Shown piece by piece: positions 1-5,842 of a stretch of DNA of 5,842 nucleotides (position 1 is its first letter; each line of letters opens with the position of its first letter). Under the pieces are notes generated by a model that had not been told where the DNA came from, searched no databases, and worked only from the letters and a program-made list of their open reading frames with translations. Source of the DNA: Flavobacterium psychrophilum (GTDB lineage: Bacteria; Bacteroidota; Bacteroidia; Flavobacteriales; Flavobacteriaceae); the NCBI GenBank assembly GCA_020720185.1, contig DYPB01000119.1, positions 1-5,842 on the forward strand, in the 5' to 3' direction. The position numbers and the translations under genes are program-made.

Positions 1-224
1 GTCATCCTAATGATTGACCAACAATATAAAGACTGACAATGTGGTTGATTTTCTAAATAATTCCCTGATTATTTTTCACAAGTCCGAATAATGCAAAGAC
101 TTTTGTATTTGATAGTTTTATTTGGCTGATTAAGTATTAAAAACTTAACAAATAGATATTATGAGTTTTATAGTGCAGTGATTTTGATTAACTAATTTTG
201 TAGATATTTTTTATCTAAAAAGAA
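1..224. other. Upstream stretch without a recognisable gene
   Basis: No frame on either strand gives a supportable gene. On the plus strand, an open frame from base 1 stops at the TGA at 34-36, leaving only 11 residues with nothing recognisable; it could be the tail of an upstream gene, but cannot be assigned. An AT-only inverted repeat (arms 55-61 and 68-74, followed by a short T run to 76) might be a weak terminator for such a gene. The remainder is AT-rich non-coding sequence leading to the promoter at 193-200. Confidence 0.5.
193..200 (+). promoter_or_regulatory. Bacteroidota-type -7 box (TAATTTTG) for the Na/Pi transporter gene
   Basis: TAATTTTG matches the TAnnTTTG -7 consensus of the Bacteroidota housekeeping sigma factor. 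It ends 24 nt before the ATG at 225, which implies a leader of roughly 20 nt. I see no good TTTG -33 partner at the usual 19-21 nt spacing (only TTTT at 166-169, with a 23-nt spacer), so the call rests on the -7 box, its spacing to the start, and the same arrangement before the other genes here. Confidence 0.5.
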
Positions 225-1166
225 ATGACTGAAATTTTACTTTCAATTATTGCAGGGTTAGTTTTATTCTTGTTTGCAGTAAACAACTTATCGGAATCAA
301 TACAATCAATTATCGGTAACAAAGCTAATGGTTGGATACAAAAATTTACATCAAACACATTTAGTAGTTTAGTTGTCGGTGTTGTTGTTACTACACTATT
401 AGATTCATCGTCAGCGGTTATTATAATAACAATTGTCTTGGTTAATTCTCAAATATTGACATTTAAACAAGCAATGGGTATTGTGTTAGGTGCAAATATA
501 GGTACAACCGTTAGTAGTCAGATTATTGCAATGGATATTGGTAAATATTCACCAATTTTGTTACTATTAGGTTTCTTACTATTATTTATTTCTAAATCTA
601 AAAAAATTAATGATATTGGCAAAGTGATATTATATTTTGGGGTGCTATTTTTTGGTTTGTTTACAATGGAAAATGCTGTTGAGCCACTTAAAGGCGAAAC
701 CTTTTTTGCAGAATGGATAAAAAAGACTGAAAATCCAATTATGGGTGCTTTAATAGGAGCATTGGTAACTCTTGTAATTCAGTCTTCTTCTGCCACTGTT
801 GGAATGGCTATAATTTTAGCAAAAAAAGGATTTCTAAGTTTAATTGGTGGAGTAGCAATTATGCTTGGTGCAGAGTTGGGTACTTGTAGTGATACCTTAC
901 TTGCAACAATAAAAGGTAGCCGACAAGCTTTGAAAACAGGTTTATTCCATGTTACTTTTAATCTATTATCCATCATATTGGGTTTGATTATATTTTACCC
1001 CTTTGTTAATTTGGTTAAAAAAATAAGTATTGGAGCATCAATTGAAAGAACTTTGGCAAATGCCCATATGCTATTTAACATTCTTGGAGTAATGATCTTT
1101 ATTTGGACAATTCCTATATTTGAAAAAATACTAAACAGACTTTTACCTGACAAAAAAATTGAGTAA
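225..1166 (+). CDS. Na+/phosphate cotransporter-family membrane protein (Na_Pi_cotrans), PhoU-less form
   Basis: Probable inner-membrane symporter importing phosphate or a related anion with Na+; the substrate is inferred from the family. The 313-residue protein is almost wholly hydrophobic and shows the inverted duplication typical of the family. Repeat 1 has the loop motif LLDSSSAV (58-65) followed by GANIGTT (89-95). Repeat 2 has VIQSSSAT (184-191) followed by GAELGTCSDT (215-224) and a conserved H-x-x-F-N segment (242-246). The first serine motif carries Asp60 where Gln is usual; the second keeps Gln186. Many bacterial homologues are longer, with a C-terminal PhoU-like helical domain; this one stops after the last membrane helix and a short basic tail. 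The start is firm: a TAA lies in frame 6 nt upstream, and no earlier ATG exists. The leader is A-rich without a Shine-Dalgarno sequence. It is transcribed alone, convergent with ccsBA. Family assignment is strong; exact substrate is unknown. Confidence 0.88.
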   Translation: MTEILLSIIAGLVLFLFAVNNLSESIQSIIGNKANGWIQKFTSNTFSSLVVGVVVTTLLDSSSAVIIITIVLVNSQILTFKQAMGIVLGANIGTTVSSQIIAMDIGKYSPILLLLGFLLLFISKSKKINDIGKVILYFGVLFFGLFTMENAVEPLKGETFFAEWIKKTENPIMGALIGALVTLVIQSSSATVGMAIILAKKGFLSLIGGVAIMLGAELGTCSDTLLATIKGSRQALKTGLFHVTFNLLSIILGLIIFYPFVNLVKKISIGASIERTLANAHMLFNILGVMIFIWTIPIFEKILNRLLPDKKIE

Positions 1167-1188
1167 AACCAGGAGGAACGCCTAAAAT

Positions 1189-1226
1189 GGGTTTAGAATA
1201 TTGAGGCTTTAATACTTTCTAAACCC
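1189..1226 (+). other. Intergenic hairpin, 10-bp perfect outer stem
   Basis: GGGTTTAGAA (1189-1198) is perfectly complementary to TTCTAAACCC (1217-1226). The stem can continue inward with TATT (1199-1202) pairing AATA (1211-1214) across a two-base bulge (CT, 1215-1216), leaving an 8-base loop. It begins 22 nt after the transporter stop codon. No T run follows, so it is not a classical intrinsic terminator. It may protect the 3' end of the transporter mRNA or be part of a larger structured 3' region. Seen directly; function inferred. Confidence 0.55.
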
Positions 1227-1269
1227 CAAATTTACCAAATTTAAAACCGTTATGGAAAATGATAAGTCA

Positions 1270-1347
1270 ATTAGCCCTGATGGTAGTGAAAATCAAAAAA
1301 GCTGCGGTTTTCTCGCAGCTTTTTTATTGTAACGAACAGCAGGAAAT
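1270..1347 (+). ncRNA. Candidate structured RNA element enclosing a terminator hairpin (possibly Flavo-1-like)
   Basis: A 12-bp terminator stem sits between two flanks that can also pair. ATT (1270-1272) pairs with AAT (1345-1347), CCTG (1276-1279) with CAGG (1340-1343), and AAT (1291-1293) extends the central stem with ATT (1326-1328) past a bulged C1294. The flank wording, AGCCCTGATGGTAGTG on the 5' side and ACGAACAGCAGGAAAT on the 3' side, resembles from memory a motif recurring in intergenic regions of Flavobacteriia and relatives, where a variable hairpin is held between constant flanks. I cannot verify whether this is the catalogued Flavo-1 RNA. Orientation follows those flanks and places it downstream of the transporter gene. 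The outer pairings are short, so the fold is a hypothesis. Confidence 0.4.
1295..1325. terminator. Bidirectional intrinsic terminator between convergent genes
   Basis: A six-A run (1295-1300) is followed by GCTGCG (1301-1306), a 7-base loop (1307-1313), CGCAGC (1314-1319) and a six-T run (1320-1325). The GC-rich stem is perfect and the A and T runs mirror each other, so each strand reads stem plus U-tract. It should stop transcription of the transporter gene from the left and of ccsBA from the right; the ccsBA stop codon lies about 60 nt away. Confidence 0.87.
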
Positions 1348-1383
1348 ACCATTATTGATAAATCCCAAGCGTATTGCTTCTAA

Positions 1384-4300
1384 TTATTTTTTGTAATATT
1401 TGGCATAATTAAAGTACGAAATTAGTCCAATTAATGTGATTGTTGCTAATGAATATCCTATCCAATCGAGTGATTTTGCTTCGCCACTAGCATAAGAATG
1501 TAGCCCAACGAGGTGAAAATTAACTCCATAATAGGTGAATAATATTGATACAAATGCAAACATACTCATTAGATTAAATATCCATTTGCCTCGTAAAACT
1601 GGTACAAATCGTGCGTGGATTACAAACGCATAAACCATAATTGAGATTAATGCCCAGGTTTCTTTAGGGTCCCAACCCCAATATCTGCCCCAAGACTCAT
1701 TTGCCCATTGACCGCCAAGAAAGTTGCCTATTGTTAGCATTATCAGTCCGATGGTTAATGCCATCTCGTTGATGTAGGTTAGTTCATTTATACTTAAATC
1801 CATTTTTTCTTTGTTGGATTTATTGGTAAAAATGATTAATAATAGAGATACAAAACCGAGTATCATTCCTAATGCAAATGGTCCGTAGCTGGCAACAATT
1901 ACCGCCACATGTATCATTAACCAATAGGAATCTAGAACAGGTTGTAGATTTGCAATTTCTGGATCAATCCAATTTAGATTTGCCGACCAAAGGATTAAGG
2001 CGGTTACAAATGCAGCTGAGGCGACTGTTAATTTCGATTTTCTATCGAATGCTAATCCAAAAAACATGGTTGCCCAAGCTACATAAACTATGGCCTCATA
2101 GGCATTACTCCATGGTGCGTGCCCTGATATGTACCAACGAAAAATTAGTGCGATTGTATGAATTAAAAATAAAAATCCAATTATAATATGGATTATATTA
2201 ATTGAAATCCGTAATGATTTTCTGTTTTTAAAAATTTGTGCTATTACAAAGATTATCATCAAAATGGATGTTAAAACATACCATTTATCGAGTTTTTGTA
2301 AAACATTCAATTTGTTGTACATAATCTCTGAATCAATTTTATTTTGGCTTGGCATTATTGCACTGCCATAATGTTTTTGATATTTTTTTATTCCATCTAA
2401 ATAAAAATCGGCTTCTTTATAATTATTCTTATCGACTGCGGTTTGTAACGAGTTAAAATAAAATGGCAAAATGTTTTTTACAAATACGGAATCTCTTTTG
2501 GGTAGTTGTGCATTTGATAATTCTGGATAAGAAACCCATTTATTGTTTTTGTCGTTTGGTATTGGGTAAATTTTTAGAATTCCACCAAAGAGTGCCGAAC
2601 TCATTAAAACAACCTTTTTATCTGTTTCGACAATGTTTTTTTCAAAAGCATTTGGATTTGCTAATCTTGAGGCTGTTTCTAAACTTTTTGATAATTTGTA
2701 ATTTCCTTTTACATCAAAAAAATCAGAGAATTTTGCATACTTTTCTTTGGGGTCAATTCCAATAATTTTACGAATACTGTCGTCTCCTTTTGTAATATAG
2801 ATTAGTGGAATTTCATACCAAACATCTGGAAATTGAGTCATTGAGATAAAAACCTGATCGGCATTCATATTATTATATATGTCGGAATGACTTACTTTTC
2901 TTAATAATTCAGACGAGAAAGTATTAATTGGTTTCATCCTTCCGCCAAGATCCTGAATGATTAATTGTCCAAATTTAGTGGCGTGTTCTTCACTAACTTT
3001 ATATTTTGACAATAAAGAATCTATTTGTTTTTGGGTGATTTTTTTATCTGAATGATTTTGAGAAAAAGCATTAAAACTTAATAATAGGAATAAAATAGTT
3101 GTTATTTTTACTTTTTTTGTTTTTACAACTTCTAATTTTCGTTTCAAATCAGCAAATCGAGAATTTTTTGTAAACATAATTGCTATTAGTGCAAAAAACA
3201 AACTGAAATAACCAATATATGTTGTCCAAGTACCAAAAAAATCGTGGCTAACGGATAGTATTGTTCCTTTTTCATCTGCATCAAAACTAGATTGAAAAAA
3301 ACGATAACCTTTATGGTCTAATACATTATTCATAAATATTTTTGCTTCAAAATTTCCATCTTTATCAAAAACTGATACTTGACTTTCATAAGACGAATAA
3401 CTTCTTTCGGTTCCTGGATATTTCTGTGCGATAAAGTCATTTAATCTTACTGAAAATGGAAGCTCGTAGGCTTTGCTGCCATAAGAAAGAGTAAAATCTA
3501 AATTGCCAATTTTAATAATTTGTGGCTCGCCAGTTTTTCCTTTACTTCCAATTAATGTAACTTCTTTTTGTTGGTTTTGTGAAGATATGGTAAGACGAAC
3601 CGCATCGTCTTGATTTTTTGCTTTATAATCATTTGACGATTGATAGCCAATTATTCCTTTTTTTGCGGGTTCTGGAAAAACAAATTGAGCGGTTCCTATA
3701 TTGTATAAAGATCGTAGCATTAAAGGTTGAGTAGCATTTTTAATAAATTTTCCTTGAAATTTATCAGCCATTCTCATAAAATTACCTTCGAAAGGCATAT
3801 TTACAGTATATTCTTTTCCAATTGTATTAATATTCACAGCTCCATCTGTAAATTTATTTAATGAAAATAATAAATTATGAATATTTTGAACTTTTCCTGT
3901 TTTCAAAAAATGTTCGTGTCTGGTTCCGCCAGTTGCCTCAACTAATTTTAGATATACCTCACCATTTTTATCCTCTATTATGGTTTGTTTGGCACCCATA
4001 ATAAATTTTTCTTTTTTAATTAGAAAATCCGTTTGGTCAAAGCTACCATTTATAATAAAATTGGTGTTTGCTACTTCCGAAAAAAGAACTGGTTTTTCAA
4101 AAACCCGACGCATCATTTTGCCTTTGTATAAACCATCTACAGTTACTGTAAGGAAAGTTTTATCTGAATAAAATTTGTTTTCAGTTGCGTTTTCACGAAT
4201 GGGCATTACTCCTTCAAAACTGATATACCTTGTAATTGCGGCTCCTATAATTATGAAAATAAACGATAAATGTAGCATTAGCGTTGCCCATTTTTCTTTT

Positions 4301-4518
4301 TTATAAAGCTTATATCTTTTAATATTTCCAGCAAAATTGACTACAAAAACTAACATAATTGCCTCAAACCACCAAGCATTATAAATTAGTATTCGTGCCG
4401 TGTCGGTGTTGTATTTACTTTCTATAAAAGTGCCTACTGCCATTGCAACGGCAAAGAGAATAAAAAGAGTTGCCATTAATCTTGTTGAAAACAGTATTGA
4501 TGATATTTTTTTGAGCAT
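1384..4518 (-). CDS. Cytochrome c synthase CcsBA (fused ResB/CcsB-CcsA, System II)
   Basis: Integral membrane protein that exports haem and attaches it to CXXCH motifs of apocytochromes c outside the inner membrane. Numbering is from the ATG at 4518 (1044 residues). The ResB half has three N-terminal helices (about 11-33, 47-66, 77-98), a large extracytoplasmic domain, and a helix at 431-450. A basic cytoplasmic linker and a signal-peptide-like helix (468-487) follow, then a second extracytoplasmic region (488-745). The CcsA half (746-1044) has about eight helices and the WWD signature: W938, W943, W947, W949-D950-P951. The four histidines expected of CcsBA are visible: H83 and H968 in membrane helices, H870 and H1007 external (GLHSY). 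The GHAPWSN segment (H800) also fits. The frame could open nine codons earlier at a TTG (4545), but the ATG begins like relatives as I recall them, and the TTG lies within the promoter's -7 box. No cysteine occurs anywhere. No cytochrome gene is adjacent; the gene diverges from ddl. Confidence 0.93.
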   Translation of the reverse strand: MLKKISSILFSTRLMATLFILFAVAMAVGTFIESKYNTDTARILIYNAWWFEAIMLVFVVNFAGNIKRYKLYKKEKWATLMLHLSFIFIIIGAAITRYISFEGVMPIRENATENKFYSDKTFLTVTVDGLYKGKMMRRVFEKPVLFSEVANTNFIINGSFDQTDFLIKKEKFIMGAKQTIIEDKNGEVYLKLVEATGGTRHEHFLKTGKVQNIHNLLFSLNKFTDGAVNINTIGKEYTVNMPFEGNFMRMADKFQGKFIKNATQPLMLRSLYNIGTAQFVFPEPAKKGIIGYQSSNDYKAKNQDDAVRLTISSQNQQKEVTLIGSKGKTGEPQIIKIGNLDFTLSYGSKAYELPFSVRLNDFIAQKYPGTERSYSSYESQVSVFDKDGNFEAKIFMNNVLDHKGYRFFQSSFDADEKGTILSVSHDFFGTWTTYIGYFSLFFALIAIMFTKNSRFADLKRKLEVVKTKKVKITTILFLLLSFNAFSQNHSDKKITQKQIDSLLSKYKVSEEHATKFGQLIIQDLGGRMKPINTFSSELLRKVSHSDIYNNMNADQVFISMTQFPDVWYEIPLIYITKGDDSIRKIIGIDPKEKYAKFSDFFDVKGNYKLSKSLETASRLANPNAFEKNIVETDKKVVLMSSALFGGILKIYPIPNDKNNKWVSYPELSNAQLPKRDSVFVKNILPFYFNSLQTAVDKNNYKEADFYLDGIKKYQKHYGSAIMPSQNKIDSEIMYNKLNVLQKLDKWYVLTSILMIIFVIAQIFKNRKSLRISINIIHIIIGFLFLIHTIALIFRWYISGHAPWSNAYEAIVYVAWATMFFGLAFDRKSKLTVASAAFVTALILWSANLNWIDPEIANLQPVLDSYWLMIHVAVIVASYGPFALGMILGFVSLLLIIFTNKSNKEKMDLSINELTYINEMALTIGLIMLTIGNFLGGQWANESWGRYWGWDPKETWALISIMVYAFVIHARFVPVLRGKWIFNLMSMFAFVSILFTYYGVNFHLVGLHSYASGEAKSLDWIGYSLATITLIGLISYFNYAKYYKK

Positions 4519-4542
4519 TTGAATTGTATTTAAAAGACTATG

Positions 4543-4550
4543 CAAAAGTA
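4543..4550 (-). promoter_or_regulatory. -7 box (TACTTTTG) of the ccsBA promoter
   Basis: Read on the minus strand, TACTTTTG followed by C is a full match to TAnnTTTG. It ends 24 nt before the ATG at 4518, the same spacing as for the transporter gene. Transcription would start near 4537, so the in-frame TTG at 4545-4543, which is part of this box, would be upstream of the transcript. No clear TTTG -33 box is seen at the normal spacing; the upstream DNA is A/T tract. Confidence 0.55.
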
Positions 4551-4640
4551 ATGAAATTAGTAGGTAAATTTTTTAAAAAAAATAATTATTATTGTCGCTT
4601 AATACTTGTTTTTTTATGTCGTTAAATTTAAAAAAAATAA

Positions 4641-4648
4641 TATCTTGC
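4641..4648 (+). promoter_or_regulatory. Weak candidate -7 box (TATCTTGC) for ddl
   Basis: TATCTTGC resembles the TAnnTTTG box but is one T short. It ends about 27 nt before the ddl ATG, in line with the other genes in the window. There is no recognisable -33 element. TAATACTTG at 4600-4608 is an alternative with an equally imperfect match. The ddl promoter must lie somewhere in 4519-4674, since the neighbouring gene is divergent. Confidence 0.3.
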
Positions 4649-4674
4649 AGCCAGAAAATAAATAATAAAAAACA

Positions 4675-5646
4675 ATGAATATAGCAGTAGTAATGGGTGG
4701 ATATTCTGCTGAATCCCTAATATCCTTAAAATCTGGGCAATTAATTTTGTCGAATCTTGATCGGTCAAAACACACTGTTTTTGAGGTACATATCCTAAAA
4801 GATGAATGGTATTGTCTTATTGATAATACAAAACATTTTATTAATCGTGCTGATTTTTCATTTGAAAGGGATAACAAAAGCATAAAATTCGATGTAGTTG
4901 TAAATACTATTCACGGCACACCCGGAGAAGACGGACACTTGCAGGCATATTGGAGTTTGATAGGATTAGCTTACACGGGTTGTGGTTTTTATCAATCGGC
5001 ACTTACTTTTAACAAACGAGATACACTATCGGTTTTGTCAAAATTTGAAATTCCAAAAGCAAAATCTATTTACTTAACCAAAGGGGATGAAATTAATTTT
5101 TCAGAAATTGAAGCAGCATTAGGTTTACCGATTTTTGTAAAGCCCAATCAATCTGGCAGTTCACTGGGTGTTTCAATGGTTACTACAAAAGATGATTTTC
5201 AGAAATCACTTGACTTTGCTTTTGCCGAAGACGACGATATTTTAATAGAATCTTATTTAAACGGAATTGAAGTATCGGTGGGGGTACTAAAATATAATGG
5301 AAAAACAACTGTTCTTGGCATTACCGAAATTCTTTCGCAAAACAGTTTTTTTGATTATGAAGCAAAATATTTAGGAAAATCACAAGAAATTACACCCGCC
5401 AGAATATCATCAGAAATAGAAAGCAAAGTAAAACAAACCGCCATAAAAGTATATGAATCTTTAGGGATGACAGGTTTTTCTCGTTCTGATTTTATAATTA
5501 TGAACGATATTCCACATTTTATCGAGATTAATACCAATCCTGGTTTGTCGCCACAAAGTATTTTTCCGCAACAAGCTGTATTTGCAAAAATTGCTTTTTC
5601 AGATTTGTTAGAAAATGAAATTAATTTAGCATTGAATAGAAAATAA
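4675..5646 (+). CDS. ddl: D-alanine--D-alanine ligase
   Basis: Cytoplasmic ATP-dependent ligase joining two D-alanines into the dipeptide that MurF adds to the peptidoglycan precursor. The 323 residues fit the usual length, and the ATP-grasp motifs are in order. MGGYSAES (7-14) carries E13, and HGTPGEDG (80-87) the N-terminal substrate region. K114 and K156 are nucleotide-binding lysines, and GSS (161-163) provides S162. E192 follows, then the omega loop FFDYEAKY (225-232). R270 and D272 are followed by E284 and N286 in the EINTNPG segment (284-290). Aligned to E. coli DdlB, E13, S162 and Y232 match the E15-S150-Y216 triad; R270, D272, E284 and N286 match R255, D257, E270 and N272. The Tyr in EAKY marks the D-Ala-D-Ala rather than the depsipeptide (Phe) type. 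The start is secure: an in-frame TAA at 4666-4668 lies just upstream with no earlier ATG. The A-rich leader lacks a Shine-Dalgarno sequence. It appears monocistronic. Confidence 0.95.
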   Translation: MNIAVVMGGYSAESLISLKSGQLILSNLDRSKHTVFEVHILKDEWYCLIDNTKHFINRADFSFERDNKSIKFDVVVNTIHGTPGEDGHLQAYWSLIGLAYTGCGFYQSALTFNKRDTLSVLSKFEIPKAKSIYLTKGDEINFSEIEAALGLPIFVKPNQSGSSLGVSMVTTKDDFQKSLDFAFAEDDDILIESYLNGIEVSVGVLKYNGKTTVLGITEILSQNSFFDYEAKYLGKSQEITPARISSEIESKVKQTAIKVYESLGMTGFSRSDFIIMNDIPHFIEINTNPGLSPQSIFPQQAVFAKIAFSDLLENEINLALNRK

Positions 5647-5687
5647 TAGAATATACGGTTTTAGTTGGTTTTTTTATTTGTATAACA

Positions 5688-5842
5688 TCACTCTTCTTCA
5701 ATTTCAAATTCGGCATCTTTCTCCCAAATTTCCATTTCGCAGGGTTTACAATTGAATTTTAGTTTGTATTCTAATTCGCCTTGTTTTAAAACCAAAGGTT
5801 CTTTGACTTTTACACCTAAGGTATCTTTATGGTATTTTGGGC
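5688..5842 (-). CDS. C-terminal fragment of a probable U32-family peptidase (cut by window edge)
   Basis: The minus strand is open from the right edge to the TGA at 5690-5688, giving 50 residues. They begin PKYHKDTLG, continue with KEPLVL and EYKLKFNCKPCEMEIW, and end in a very acidic tail (EFEIEEE). The pattern of PKY/H, a short spacer, EPL, then (F)(D/N)CxxCEM close to the C terminus is what I recall for the end of Bacteroidota U32 (collagenase-like, YegQ-type) proteins. The visible partial codon ends in GC, so Cys is possible immediately before PKY, which would fit LGxCPKY. The catalytic part is outside the window, so the assignment rests on this tail alone. It converges on ddl with 41 bp between the two stops. 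The two cysteines may bind metal, which is inference only. Confidence 0.6.
   Translation of the reverse strand, partial: PKYHKDTLGVKVKEPLVLKQGELEYKLKFNCKPCEMEIWEKDAEFEIEEE

Noticed and set aside
1..36. Eleven-residue open frame ending in TGA at the left edge, possibly the end of an upstream gene, with an AT-only hairpin at 55-74.
   Set aside because: Too short to recognise, and a 7-bp all-AT stem is poor evidence for a terminator.
1171..1226. Possible integron attC-like site, suggested by GCCTAAAA near an inverted repeat.
   Set aside because: No GTTRRRY/RYYYAAC core pair is present, no integrase or cassette is seen, and the repeat is a simple hairpin.
1252..1332. A 26-codon plus-strand ORF starting at the ATG at 1252.
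   Set aside because: It runs straight through the terminator stem and its T tract, has no promoter or ribosome site, and its hydrophobic end is merely the translated hairpin.
1872..2765. Two plus-strand ORFs of about 100 residues (1872-2186 and 2463-2765) antisense to ccsBA.
   Set aside because: They lie wholly inside a strongly supported gene, show no family features, and their composition is that of complementary-strand readings of membrane-protein codons.
4614..4883. Minus-strand ORF of 89 residues overlapping the start of ddl and the divergent promoter region.
   Set aside because: It is antisense to the conserved N terminus of ddl, has no recognisable domain, and would extend into AT-rich intergenic DNA.
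5349..5370. Phe226 in the Ddl loop FFDYEAKY, as a possible sign of a D-Ala-D-Lac (vancomycin-resistance-type) ligase.
   Set aside because: Counting through the E. coli DdlB sequence from memory, the specificity residue Tyr216 is the Tyr of EAKY, which is conserved here as Tyr232. Phe226 aligns with DdlB Tyr210, which is not the determinant.
5647..5687. T-rich convergent gap between ddl and the U32 fragment as an intrinsic terminator.
   Set aside because: There is a seven-T run (5669-5675), but the only inverted repeat (TATAC 5652-5656 with GTATA 5680-5684) has five pairs and a 23-base loop and does not precede the T run.

Overview
The window looks like an ordinary chromosomal stretch from a low-GC member of the Bacteroidota. 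Five things point there. It encodes a fused ResB-CcsA cytochrome c synthase of the long kind typical of that phylum. It lacks Shine-Dalgarno sequences before its starts. A-rich leaders precede the ATGs. TAnnTTTG-type -7 boxes lie 24-27 nt upstream of the starts. The C-terminal end of a U32-type peptidase has the cysteine pattern I associate with that group. Genus cannot be fixed from the sequence.

Layout, left to right. Bases 1-224 carry no convincing gene, only a promoter just before the first CDS. Bases 225-1166 (+) encode a Na+/phosphate cotransporter-family membrane protein without a PhoU tail. Bases 1167-1383 separate two convergent genes. They hold a strong hairpin (1189-1226) and a near-symmetrical bidirectional terminator (1295-1325). 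The terminator is nested in what looks like a larger structured element (1270-1347). Bases 1384-4518 (-) encode the CcsBA fusion, 1044 residues. A 156-bp divergent region (4519-4674) separates it from ddl (4675-5646, +), the D-Ala-D-Ala ligase. Bases 5688-5842 (-) are the C-terminal 50 residues of a probable U32-family peptidase running off the right edge, convergent with ddl.

The genes do not form one operon. They alternate in strand, each complete gene appears to have its own promoter, and the products serve unrelated housekeeping roles: ion/phosphate transport, cytochrome c maturation, peptidoglycan precursor synthesis and peptidase-type function. I found no mobile element, CRISPR array, tRNA, rRNA or defence module, and no convincing undescribed multi-gene system. 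The points most worth a second look are the terminator-centred structured element at 1270-1347, and the internal signal-peptide-like segment plus extra extracytoplasmic domain joining the two halves of CcsBA.
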